Assembly (NCBI RefSeq): GCF_029784135.1
Contig: NC_073744.1
Coordinates: 76,239,935 to 76,303,934, forward strand
Length of the DNA: 64,000 bases
Direction of reading: 5' to 3'
Origin: Toxorhynchites rutilus septentrionalis
Taxonomy: Eukaryota > Arthropoda > Insecta > Diptera > Culicidae
In this document: positions 34,725-46,900 of the stretch, one piece after another
Numbering within the stretch: the first letter of the stretch is position 1
Layout: each line of letters begins with the position of its first letter
The notes under the pieces: generated by a model
The model's database searches: none
Seen by the model: only the letters and a program-made list of their open reading frames with translations
Told to the model about the DNA's origin: nothing
Position numbers and translations under genes: made by a program

Positions 34725-34960
34725 TAGGGAAACATATTCTGGTCTGCACAACGACAAGCGAGTACAAAACTACTCAACACCAAAAAATACCCCCGACTTG
34801 CATGCATTTGCAAAGCGGATTTCCCCAAGCACATTAATTTTGAAGTCCGTGTTAGGGAAACACAGCTCGTGGGAACAAAAATGCCCCCGATTTGCATGTA
34901 TATTTGCATATATAATCGCAATTTCACTTTCAACGTTAATTTTCGAATCCAATACATAAT
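34725..34960 (-). repeat. Variant A tandem-unit fragment
   Basis: Two decayed units with GGATTTCCCCAAGCACATTA and GAAGTCCGTGTTAGGGAA, in reverse orientation to 26852-27235. Confidence 0.55.
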
Positions 34961-35671
34961 CGAATCACAAAAAATCTATTTTTGTATTAATGTTTGACAT
35001 TAATACATTAATGAAAAACTTGTTTTCTTGAGATTCGATTATATGTAGGATTTGAAAATAATTGTTGAACAAAATTGTCGACTATATATAATCCAGTCCG
35101 CCCTGTAATTTAGATTTCGATATTAGTACCGATTAGTCCATTCCTACTTCTACGTTATCTATTTCCAAGAAAAAGGGTAAGCAATAATATTAGGATTACG
35201 AATTACTTACTTTAAAAAAGATCTAGAATTGTACTTAAAATAAATAGGCTAGATAAATTGAATACACTTGAGAAGGCTTCCTGATAAAACAGGCAACAGG
35301 ACTCACTAAGCGTAAGCTATTATACTAGAAATATCTATGATTCCAAAATCCAATTTTCATTAAAGGAAATTTTAATCTACCTAGCAAACACAGTGATGAT
35401 TTATTTTTTTGGAAATCGAACTCCTGTTGGCGAAGCCAACAGTTACTCTAAAGAAGCAATTGTGATATTAATTTTATAGTCATATCATCGTGGCATTAAG
35501 CATTTCAAGTTATTATTACAGAGTGTCCGAAATATGAAGTGGTAAAATATATGCTGAAAAGCAAAGATTGTTATTTAACGTCTCTTGCGGTGCGGAATAA
35601 GAGGAATTGTTATTTTGAAATTTCTCTTATCTCACCCTTCAAATGAATTTAAAAAAATACAAAAAGGTTAC

Positions 35672-35744
35672 TGCCCCGAGTGAGGATCGAACTCACGACC
35701 TTAAGATTATGAGACTTACGCGCTACCGACTGCGCTATCGAGGC
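35672..35744 (-). tRNA. tRNA-Met elongator (CAT)
   Basis: 73 nt on the minus strand. Acceptor GCCTCGA pairs with TCGGGGC; anticodon loop CTCATAA; variable loop AGGTC; T-loop TTCGATC; discriminator A. A T-run follows on the minus strand. Same sequence as 50857-50929. Confidence 0.95.
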
Positions 35745-38620
35745 TTATAGTTTTATGTTTTTCAAAGACATATCTAAGTGATTGCTTCTTAACACTGATA
35801 TTTAGAAGTAAATTTGCCACCGGGTTTTCTTCGTGCTAATGTTTAAAAAAATAATCATTTTTTGGATTGTTTTAGTGGTAAAGGGTCATAAATAAATAAA
35901 TAAATCTAGTGGTCTCGAAGACCACACTAATGCAATATAACATAATCATGTGATCGAAAAAATAAATAATACATATCTTATAAAAATATTTTTCTCATGA
36001 CATCTATCTGTCAATATTGAAAACTGCATCATCAATGTGGGGGTAGATTTCGATGCTACTATTCAACGATTAGTACTGTCGTTAGGGTTGCCAAAACCAC
36101 GGAATAATCTGGTTTCCCTAGATTTATCAGATTTTTTGAAACCAAGAATCTGTAGCTAGAGAATTTTTTTTTTAAATTTTCACATGTATTTTATGATTTT
36201 TTTTAATATAACGTTTCATTGTTAGCTATGAATCGATGTTAACATTTTTCGTACCGCGTATGTTTTCATCAAATTGTTTGAATGAGTGTCATTTTATTGA
36301 CATAGTCTTCGTCTTATTATGAGTCTTCTAAAAGCCTTATTCGAATCGGTTATCGTCGAAATAAATAAAGCTGTTTGTTCTTTTTTCTTACAAAAGTACT
36401 GTGAATATACTTTGTACGTTCTGATTCCGAGCTGCAGAATTGACAAACTTACGTTAGAATTGCAACCAGATAGCGCAGCGAGTAAAATGATGATGGTTTT
36501 TTTTTGTATGAAATTGGTTTGATTTGTTTTGAAAAGTCAGAAATTTTCTGCAAATTTTTCGGATTCAAGTGCTCTTTCTACGCTGAAAAAGGTTAGAAAA
36601 TCATCATTTTACATTGTTCCATTCATAACATATGACGAATGCTTCGGTACAAGTGTTCTAATTTACATTTTTTCACTAGGCAAATGATGAGTGGCATTTT
36701 TTGCGCTTCAAATATTGCAGATCCATCTCGTATCGGCCATCTCGGAATCCCCTGCATAATCAATGATATCAACCTTGATATGATATCGATTGCATCGTCA
36801 TTATTCACAGTTTGAGCTTCTGAAAAATGTCCGGGAATTAGTACTCATAATTCTCTATCACACAAACATTTCGAAGATTATCTATGGCTTTGGTCCAATC
36901 GAGTATGGAGAACATTGTAAATAAACAAAACTATAATTTTCATACCATTTACTGAGGACGATTAATGACTAATAGAAATTAATAAAATGATTAATAGAAA
37001 TCAATAAAAATAATTACGAACGAATCGCACTTTCAAGTGTGCAGAATAAACAAACATCATCACTTTTGTAATTCTGAGCTCTTATGTAGGTGTGGCATGA
37101 GCTGATTCAGCTTTGCGTAAATTCGTCAATATCGATCAACGTAATTTGTCTTATTTTGAATTAAGGCAGTATTCTAGTCTATAATAGAAGAAAACAAAAA
37201 AAATCTTTTCAAGAAAAACTTGAACTGTACACTTAATTTTTCCACGTCTGAATTTGAGATTTTTGGTTTATTTTTTAAACATGACATATAAATGTGATAA
37301 TTTTTTTTTATCGTTACATGAGAGTAAAAAGAATCGATTTCACGATGAATATAAGTCGCTTTTATTTATTTACATTTTAACTCTGAAAAAAATAAAAAAT
37401 AACTAACTAACACGGGGTGTATACTCAATTTTGCGATTGACTGTATGTACGTAGAATATATACAAAAAAAAATTAACATAAAAGCCTCAGAGAGGAGAGT
37501 CAATTTTTTTTTGTTCTCAAGGTGCCGTACACTGTTTGTCCGGAGGTCAAATATTTGACACTTTTTGACAGTTTGGTTTGAAATTTGTACAAACACTATT
37601 TTGTTTGCCACTTTTCAACTATCAAGAGTGGCAAACAATGTCAAACATCGAACATAGAATAAGTCAACTGAAATATTTAAGGTAACCTAACCATGTACCG
37701 ACAGGTTCAAAGAAGAAACCGAAAAAATATTTTAGGCATCCAATAATTGAATATTTGCTTGTCGTGTTTTGTGTCAAATATATTTGATCAGTTCACGTTG
37801 ATCAAATTTTATCTATCAAAAAGAGTCATATTTGGCTTCGGTCAAACAGTGTATGAGCAAATTTATTCTTCATATGGTTATAATGAAAATTCAAACCAGA
37901 TAATTTCAATCAAGTTAGCAGCCTCGCTTGTCATTCGATTTGTTGTCATTCATTTTCGGGAAAAGTGTTCAAACTTGACGTGAAGTTTGTTTGCGGGATC
38001 ATTTTTGCTTCTTAATCCGCGATTTGGTTTTTCGTGTTTTGATCGGACAGGTTCGATTAGTGTTTGTCATTTGTGATCGGGTGCAATTTCATTTGATTTG
38101 GTACAGCCAAGACGAGGTATCAGGTGAGGCGATATAGCAGGAGTAAAAAATAAATCACCCCAGTTCCCAGTTGATTTATTGCTGCAATCTCAGTGGACCG
38201 ATTTTTCCAATGTGAGTAATCATTGAATACATTGGAAAATGTTGAAGAACGAATGCAGTGTCTGAATGTTTAATAGACCACGATTCATATGACAATAAGA
38301 ATTATCCTACCAGTCTCTCGACGTCTATGCCGTTATATTTCTGCCCATCGCTGATGGACCATTCATATGCAAATTTCAAATTTGACATGCAGGTCGCTCA
38401 TCAATGCAGTAGTATCGATGAAGGGCCAATCGAATTGACCGATCGTGAAGGTGAATCAATCTGTCTCGTCCACAAAACTCAAAGAGTCAAGAAACGATCA
38501 ATCAGTAACAAGTATTAACCTTTCCTTTACCGACCCTCTAGACGGTGTTTAAAAATTATGAACATTTTTAAAACGCCGACTAGGGCAATAATAAAAAAAA
38601 TCAATATTAAAAAACAGGAA
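35745..38620. other. 2.9 kb AT-rich DNA without recognised gene
   Basis: Several short frames (36319-36522, 37366-37611, 38258-38518) have neither family motifs nor splice context. No repeat end recognised. Confidence 0.4.
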
Positions 38621-39400
38621 GTGGGTTATATCTATGGTATAACCGCAAGGGTGACGTAGGACTATCGTTGATTTAGAGATCATTTGTATGAAGTTGAATC
38701 TGAATTCATTCTGAATGAATGAATATTTGGAGAACTTCGAAAACGAGAGCGTTACGTTGGAGGCACAAGGTTTTATGCATCCAATATTGGATACGGAAAT
38801 ATCCTACTGATGGGGAAGAATAATCTTCAGAAGCTATCCTGTTGATTGCGATTGATTGAAAAATCACAAAACCTAATGTATTTGGTCACAGTGTTACATG
38901 GATAGAAAACATTAAAATAAACTCTTTCATATGAATGTAATTTTAAATTCCCAGAGGAACTGGCAGATTATTTTCAGTAACGATTAGATATTTCCACATT
39001 TTCCTCGATACTGGAAAATGGCTCTTGGTGACACCGTTCATCCGCGCTTTCATGATAAATGAAGAGCTTCACCACAACAGCGACAACATGCTCCAATCGC
39101 TGTTAAATTAGAACTGAGTGGATTTCCGAGCGGCGCTCGCTTATATACCTATTGGTGATTTCAATAGCCTATTTTGAAAGCAAATTTAAGACTATTGAAA
39201 CAAGTTTTTGGATCAGAAAGTAACAAGTATAGAACGCGTAGGCATTTTATCTTTCGAATGAAGTGTTTATCATACCATTTCGTTCAGTTGTTTAGGAGCT
39301 ATTAACACTCAAAATCTCGGTCTCCGGCGTAACGCTTTCGTTTTCGAAATTTTGATTTTACACCCCGGTATAGAAATGAAAGACGTAGTCCTACGTCAAA
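38616..39400 (-). mobile_element. GACGTAG-palindrome element, variant B copy 3, both ends present
   Basis: Starts after an A-run with CAGGAAGT, hairpin GGTTATATC-TAT-GGTATAACC (38624-38644), GCAAGGG, TGACGTAGGACTA. Ends with GACGTAGTCCTACGTCAA at 39382-39399. On the minus strand it has TATATAA (first T 39147) and TCAGT (A at 39115), as in copy 2. A central block unlike the other copies (about 38790-38990) may be inserted DNA. Confidence 0.7.
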
Positions 39401-39884
39401 AATCAATGTTCTGCATAACGTACTTAAGAATTTTTCATCAGATAAGCGTTGAAGTGGAACGGACTTGCAATTAAGTGGAAGAGAAGGAAGCGTTGTCATG
39501 GAAAGCCAAGTTTCGTGCTTTGCAAATGCAAATGCAAATGCATAAAGGGGAACCTAGTGACAAGAGAGCTTTAATTTGATTGTTAGAAACATTCAAGTTT
39601 ATTATGTACTTATTGGATAAAATTAAGAATAACATTTTAAAAACTTCTAACTTTTTGGTTTTTCACATCTAAAGTGGTACTTAAATCCTCTAATTTGGTA
39701 GTATTAAATGTATTAAATTATTATTATATTTCAAAGTACTCGAGTCCGCCGTGTATTGTAAATTGATAACCTTTTTCTAGTCGCTAAGTAGTTTACCCTC
39801 CTTTAATGAGTGTCCGCAAGTGCATATGTGAAACCCGGAGGAGTCGTTGCTGACAAGCTAAGGTACCCACTATAGATCCATCCG
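39401..39884. other. Unassigned DNA
   Basis: No gene seen. Contains CGAGTCCGCCGTGTATTG, similar to short motifs near 3140 and 35090. Confidence 0.35.
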
Positions 39885-39887
39885 TAA

Positions 39888-40217
39888 GGGTGGGTTTAGA
39901 CTAGTGATATATTCATGTGAAGAAATATGATGAGATTTATAGAAATCGCATCAACCGTTTACACTAGCGTGAACTTCTATAATGAATATATTCATATTTT
40001 CGGTGAATTTATTCACCTAAAGTAGAACTGCATCCAACTTTAGTGATTTCTCACCAGTGAGAAATTCACAAGCGTTTACATAATTTACACAAGCTGAATT
40101 TGTTCAAGTTATATATACCTCGAATAAGTGTATCATATTTATTCTCACCCATTTACACCTATTTTCACGTGAATAAATCCATCTATAGCTATAGATCTCC
40201 CTAATGTAAACCCGCCA
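39888..40217. mobile_element. Harbinger-type MITE, 330 bp
   Basis: Left end GGGTGGGTTTAGACTAG and right end CTAATGTAAACCCGCCA are imperfect inverted repeats, each next to TAA (39885-39887 and 40218-40220). Confidence 0.65.
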
Positions 40218-40375
40218 TAATCCACGATACGAGGCAGAATCGCTCCAGAAGTGAAACTATCTAAGGAGATCAGAGCGGGTGAGGCCAGATTAAGTACATT
40301 GACCCTTAATCACAAATATTCACTAACATTCAGAGTTGGCATCAGTTATGTTTTTAATTTGTATTTAAATTTCCG

Positions 40376-40602
40376 TGGTCATGCTACCAACCAGGGGTCC
40401 TCAGCACGTCCCGGAACAACAACAAACACGTCTGTTCCATTTTCGCGGTCGAAGCAACAGCCACTACCTGGCCTGCTTGCGCTTTCAGACCTTGTGGATA
40501 ACATTTTAAATGCTTTAAATATAAATGATCCTCTTAAAAGCATAGTATTATGTTTGCTTCCGGTTGTGAGAACATTTTTGAAAGAAAAATGTGGCTTTTA
40601 GC
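40376..40602 (+). pseudogene. I-type LINE ORF1, C-terminal end
   Basis: A Ser/Thr-rich frame ends with PLPGLLALSDLVDNILNALN and VVRTFLKEKCGF, stop at 40599-40601. It runs directly into ORF2, the ORF1-ORF2 order of an I-type LINE. The zinc-knuckle part is absent, so the 5-prime end is truncated. Confidence 0.5.
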
Positions 40603-40620
40603 CAGCGTTCATTTCCCTCG

Positions 40621-41251
40621 ATGCCTAATTCAGCGCAAGAGGTCAAGGATTTGACCACTGTCATACAGTGGAATTGCAGAAGCATCATCCCTAAACTAGA
40701 CCAATTTAAATTTTTAGTTCACAGTTCTAACTGTGATGTATTTTCTCTCTGTGAAACATGGCTTTGTTCAGCCGACGAGCTGAATTTCCACGATTTCAAC
40801 ATTATTCGCCTAGATCGTAACGACTCTTTTGGTGGCGTACTATTGGGGATCAAAAAACGTCACTCCTTCTATAGAGTCACTATCCCATCGATTACAGGCA
40901 TTGAAGTTGTCGCTTGCCAGATACAAATCAATGGTAAAGAACTCTGCATTGCTTCGATATATATTCCTCCCAGGACTACGGTAGGCCGCCATCAGTTCTT
41001 TGATATTATCGAGGCATTGCCGGAGCCGCGGTTAATCTTAGGTGACTTCAACTCCCATGGAACAGCATGGGGGTCACTCTACGATGACAACCGTGCCACG
41101 TTGATTTATGATCTGTGCGACAACTTCAACATGACAGTTTTAAATACTGGGGAAGCAACTAGGATAGCCAATCCTCCTGCACGGGCAAGCATGCTAGACA
41201 TATCTCTCTGCTCTTCTTCATTATCCCTAGATTGCACATGGAAGGTCCGTC
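40621..41251 (+). pseudogene. I-type LINE ORF2, AP endonuclease domain
   Basis: From ATG 40621: VIQWNCRSI, FSLCETWL, SIYIPPR, LILGDFNSHGTAWG and MLDISLCSS are the ordered motifs of the LINE apurinic endonuclease. The frame is then joined to RT C-terminal sequence by a deletion near 41250. Confidence 0.85.
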
Positions 41252-42918
41252 GCTCTGCAAAAGTCGTTGCAAGATACCATGAACAATCTGTTCACGTGGG
41301 CCCTCAAGCTGGGTATCGAATTCTCTACGGAGAAAACTGAAATGGTCGTTTTTTCTAGGAAGCACGAACCCGCCCAATTCCAGCTTCACCTATCCGGCAA
41401 AACGATCCAACACTCTATGTTTTTCAAATACCTGGGTGTATATTTTAATTCTAAATGTACCTGGGGGAGACACATTGCGTATTTGAAACAGAAATGCCAG
41501 CAAAGAATCAATTTTCTCCAAACAATAACCGGAACATGGTGGGGTGCCCATCCAGGAGACCTCATTCAGTTGTACAAAACAACGATATTGTCAGTGTTAG
41601 AATATGGCAGTTTTTGCTTCCGATCAGCTGCCAGGATATTCTCAAGCTGGAGAGAATACAATATCGTTGCTTGCGTATAGCAATGGGGTGTTTGCATTCG
41701 ACACATACGATGAGTCTCGAAGTTTTGGCAGGAGTACCCCCGCTTACTCTTCGGTTCACAGAATTATCCTACAGATTTCTCATCCGTTGCAAGATCATGA
41801 ATCCATTGGTGATTGATAACTTCGAAAATCTACTACAACTGACTCCTCAGTCAAGTTTTATGTCTTTATACCATGAGTACCTTACCCACGACGTGCACCC
41901 TTCACCAGGCATCTCCAACCAAGTTTGCTTCCCATACTTTTGCAATTCCTCTGTCATTTTTGATCTGTCCATGCGACAAAAAATCCATGGAATACCAGAT
42001 CACCTACGCTCCAATGTTATTCCGTCGATATTTTCGGAAAAATATGGGAAAGTTGGATCTGATAAAATGTTCTTTACTGACGGTTCATACATAAACGGGT
42101 CCACTGGCTTCGGCATCTTCAATGAAAATTCCAGTGCCTCTTTCAAACTCAAAGATCCTTGTTCCGTGTATGTCGCAGAAATGGGTGCGATATACTATGC
42201 TCTAGGGATCATTGAAACACTGCCCATCGACCATTATTTTATTTTTTCAGACAGTCTCAGCTCAATAGAGGCAATCCGCTAAATGAAAGTTGATAAACGC
42301 TCATCTTATTTCCTAACAAGAATAAGACATCTATTGAGTGTTTTGGTCGAAAAATTATTCAAGATTACCTTAGCATGGGTTCCCTTTCATTGCTCGATTC
42401 CGGGGAATGAGAAAGCGGACTCGCTAGCTAAGGTGGGCGCTTCAGAAGGCACACTTTTTGAAAGGCAAATTGCCTATAATGAATTTTTTCACATTCCTCG
42501 TCAGGACACACTCGTTAGTTGGCAGCGCATGTGGAGTGAAGATGAGTTCGGTCGTTGGTTACACACGATTATCCCTAAGGTTTCGACGAGTGCTTGGTTT
42601 AAGGGATTGAATGTAGGTCGTGATTTCATTCGCGTGATATCTCGGCTCATGTCCAATCACTACAACCTAAACGCGCATCTCTATCGCATTAGGCTCGCAG
42701 CAAACAATCTTTGTGATTGTGGCGATGGCTACCCCGACATCGAGCATGTTGTCTGGTCGTGTATCCGGTTCCATGCTGCTCGCTCTCAGCTCTCTAGAGC
42801 ACTGAGAGCACAAGGCAGACAATCGGATATCCCCGTCCGGGATATCTTAGGTAGCCGTGATCCTGATCTTCTGCTTCATCTATACCTGTTCCTCAGAAAC
42901 GCCGATGTCAACGTTTAA
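41252..42918 (+). pseudogene. I-type LINE ORF2, RT remnant and RNase H domain
   Basis: Starts in the RT thumb (SLQDTMNNLFTWALKLG, KYLGVYF), so the catalytic palm with YADD is deleted. A frameshift near 41650 follows. The RNase H motifs are FFTDGSY (42070), VAEMGAIYYAL (42172) and FSDSLSSIEAI. A stop (TAA, 42280) interrupts the RNase H; the end of the domain (AWVPFHCSIPGNEKADSLAK) follows in the next frame, then a C-terminal region with DCGDGYPDIEHVVWSC. RNase H points to the I/LOA group, not Jockey. Confidence 0.85.
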
Positions 42919-43432
42919 TGATGTTTCCTTCGTTGTGTCCCTGTTTCATATCCCTCCTATCCGATCTATAAACTTTTACTTAGACGCGGCAATACATACA
43001 CACACTCTTTACAGACACACGGGCCAAAGGTTGTGCAGTCCACTAATGATTCAACAAGAGCCAAAGGTTGTACCGCTCATGACAACTCTACACGAGCTGA
43101 TGATTGCGCCGGCTAGTGACCATTCTATCCTGGATTCCTCGAGTCGAGAAGACGCACCACGCTAGATATGTGGTACAGACTAGGGGGGCGTTGCTGATTA
43201 ATGGTCAGCTGCATTCCAATAGGAAGTATCCCGTGTCGGGTACACGTACAGAGCATTGGAGACAGCAACATCCCAATTACGAGAACACTTGTAATACTAA
43301 CCTCGAGCCGACCGCGAGTAATCGGTTACATATTACTAACATAGATAATAAGAAAAACTGTCAAAATATTGAACTCCGGCCCAGTCAGGCTAACGCCATA
43401 TGAGCCTTGATAAAAATATATATTTTGGAAAA
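42919..43432 (+). repeat. LINE 3-prime UTR
   Basis: From after the stop to TATATATTTTGGAAAAAAAA. Nearly the same as 17361-17880, so the two insertions come from one subfamily. No target duplication identified here. Confidence 0.75.
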
Positions 43433-43819
43433 AAAATCAGATGCAAAATAATGTTTTGTCTCATAATTTACGCTTGGTGTGCGATAAAACTCAATAGAAT
43501 TACGTAATTGTGGAAATAAGATGAACCTAACGGAAACAAGGGAAATAAAACCAATTCACACAGCAAGCGCAACACCGAAAGGCCATATGGTTTAGATTCA
43601 ATCCACACGATTTCCTTCCGTGATCTAGGCTAGTCGATGTAATAACATTTTACAGGGAAGCTTTCGGATGTGATGAAATTAAAGTTGTTATTTTTTTCAA
43701 TTGAGCATTTTTTGAAGATTTGTGTCAATAATTCTACAGATAAAAGGAAACTATTTACATACTTGGAGACTCATTGAACGGTTAGAATATCACGAGTGTT
43801 TTTTTGCGAGACGTACTTA

Positions 43820-43825
43820 TTTATT
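43820..43825 (-). terminator. Hand polyadenylation signal
   Basis: AATAAA on the minus strand, 37 bp after the Hand stop codon. Confidence 0.65.
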
Positions 43826-43861
43826 TGATTAAAGCGATCGATACTGTTGTATCTGTCCGCT

Positions 43862-43951
43862 TCACTTAAGGTTTGTTTTAGTTTCCAAAGCCCAAACGTG
43901 CTGTGGCCATCCTGTCCTTCCTTTGATTTTCTTACCCTCGTTCGCAAGATT
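43862..43951 (-). CDS. Hand: Hand exon 5
   Basis: Acceptor TTTTCAG ends at 43952; 29 codons and TGA (43864-43862). Contains [13 protein letters not shown]. Separated from exon 4 by a 7.6 kb intron. Confidence 0.9.
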   Translation of the reverse strand, partial: NLANEGKKIKGRTGWPQHVWALETKTNLK

Positions 43952-46900
43952 CTGAAAACGAAAAGAAATAAATCAGTATATTGCTATTGGTCAAAGGTGA
44001 AATGAACCATCTAGTATTAAATGTTTAGATAGCGGAAGTGAAGGAATATTATGTTTGATGCGGGAAATCCGTTGCGATTGTACATTATTTTCCATAACAC
44101 TGAGCGATATCTTTATTTTCCTAAAGCCACTTGAGATAACAGTTTCAGTTGACTTTTCCAATCCTTTTTTTTTCATTATCTGGCTTTCGCAAGTTTCCCT
44201 TCTCAAGCTGGGAGATGCATGTAAATCCAATTTGTAGCGTATATATGCGGCAGCCTTTTTCCGCCCATAGGAAAACACAACAGTGGAATGCATTTATTTC
44301 GCTGCACACAAAGAATCCTCTAAGTATATTCCCCGGGCTTCTCAAGTTTGCCGCTCAATTAAAATATGTCAAACGATTAAGTGAACGCTGAGCAATTTGT
44401 ATTATGAATGGCTAAGTGGTTTTGTACGTTCTCAGACGTAAATTATGCGCTCCGAGATGCGAGTTCAAGTGGTTTCCTTGCGTGTGTGCTTGGGAAAACA
44501 TGTCAAGTGAATCCGCGGATCAATCGAGGCGCCGACTTTCGCGTCATTTCCGGATGCTGTTGGAATGAGTTGCTGGACTAAATTTGTATTTTGTACATAT
44601 GGTCAGGTAAATTTAGAAATAATTCTTCTGACAGCAAGTGGATCGCGCTTCCCCTGTCATATATTATGATGATTATCATGTTCTGTGGTATGCCAAATCT
44701 TTTAATGATCTGGAATATGTTTTTTTAGAAGAATTTTCTTGAGAGCACCTTGACTTGATAAATATGATTGTCAACAAGCCATGTTGTTAACTTGACACAT
44801 TCGTGGCTAATGAGTTCCACGATTAATTGTATGAGCCGATGCGTAAAGTATCTGCATAAGAAATTCCAAATATTTCTCAGCGGGCGTCAAGAGATAGCAA
44901 TACGGAAAGAAACAAGATAGATTTGATGTTCGCATGCGCGTTTGCCGTTAATCATCGAAGGGCGTGGAAATGGGCGTCGACATTTTTCGCTATTTATCAT
45001 GTATTGCACGGATGTTTTATGTACATTATTTGAAATAACATCTTAGCAAGACTCCGTGGCGCAACGGTAGCGCGTCTGACTCCAGATCAGAAGGTTGCGT
45101 GTTCAAATCACGTCGGGGTCAAAATTGTTGGGAAATATTTTATTTTTTTGATCGAGTTTATGTGCGGTATTTAGTGTTGGTTATCATGGTTTGTCTATTT
45201 TTTTTGAATGCTCTAGCTCAGCGCACTTGTGTCAAATCAGGTACTCAAATGTTTCCAAGCAAAAAAAAAGTCTTTTTCATGATTTACAGTAGTTTTATAG
45301 GATATTTTTATGGATTCACAAATTTTAAAGGTTTATAAAGTCCACCTTCTATGCGCTCACCATTTGAGCCAAATTGTCAAATACAGCTGGGAATCGATGT
45401 AATGTAAATTTATCTTTCTTTTCTTTCGTTTTTGAATTAGAAACTGGCTGCTGATTTGAGTAATGACACCCTCCATCAAAGTGAGCGTGAACACACATCT
45501 CCTTACATCCCATTCTTTTCCTAATGAAAATGTGTCACCCTTCTAAACTCGAGTCGACCGCGAGTAATCGGTTTCCTATTTTATTAACCATAGAATTAAG
45601 GAAACATGTTAATGTATGCTAGTAGAAATATAGTTAGGAATTTGTCTCCTTTAAACTTACTAACTGAGCCTGTAAGAATAAACGGATTAATAAAAAAACC
45701 CCTCCATCAAATGGATAGTGTCGGTTTAGATTTCATAAAGTGTCTGAATTGTAGTGTTCATTCGACAATACAATGTGAGGATCAAATAGGAATATCCAGA
45801 ATTTGTTGAGAAGGAAAACATTTTTCTTGAACCGTTGAATGTGCAAACAGATTCGCAGATCCAACTCATGTACTTCTGAGCCACACAAGCGTGATTGTAA
45901 AAAGGTTGTCGGAAATGTAGTGTTCATTATGATGCTGTGGAACCAATTTAGCCGAGAACTTGAATATTGGATCAAGTGCATGGTCCCTTCTACCAGAAGT
46001 TTATTATTTCACATTTCGGTGTTATCAGTTCTTCTGGAGCAATGTGCTACGCGAAGCAGATCTTGCGCAGGATAATTTTCAAAAGGAAAGGATAACATTG
46101 TGACCAGACTCAATTCACTGGTGATTTTTTAATTAATGTTTACTTAGATAAACAAGCCAGGCGAAAGACCTTCCGGACTTGGGCTATAGCAATGGAGGAG
46201 GAAAATAGGGCGGGAATGTTGGAGTGTCTTGATCGTTTTATCGGAAATTACAGGTGCGGTAAAATCCCAAGAAATAGCCGAGATTATAGAAGAAATTCAT
46301 TTCCGCTACAAGTTATCAGCATCTAACAGCGAACTGAAACGTCAATTACCAAACTGGCAAATATGGCGAATTTTAGAACTGCGAAGTATTGTTACATATA
46401 TCAAGATGCCGTAGACATTTGAAGGTCGTTGAAATTACCCTAAACGATGCCAAAACTCGACTGCATTGGTATGGTACAGTTCATCGTGAAGCGAAATTTC
46501 TAAAAAACGCTCCCAAAATTTATCTTCTTACGCTCCCAAAATTTATCTTACTATGAGCAAGTTCATGGGCCCAATCGCAGAACTATTCATTGATTGATCT
46601 TCTATTCGTCTCCATACCAAATTTGGTTTCATTTGCTTGATTAGTTCTCGAGTTATGCAGAAATTTGTGTTTCATTTGTATGGCAGCCCCCCCTTAGAGA
46701 GGGGGGTGGAGAGCCTAACTACCATAGAAATATTCATTGCACCCTAAAACCTCAACATGACTAATTTGGTTCCATTTGAGTGAATAATTCTCGAGTAATG
46801 CAGAAATTTGTGTTTCATTTGTTTGGCAGCCCCTCCTTAGAGAGGAGGTGGAGAGTCTAACCATCATAGAAACATTTATTGCACCCTAAAACCTCCATAT

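Noticed and set aside
36319..38518. Short plus frames as host exons
   Set aside because: AT-driven frames with no conserved motif and no splice or start context.
46229..46414. Possible transposase fragment
   Set aside because: Reads like coding debris but matches no motif order I can name.
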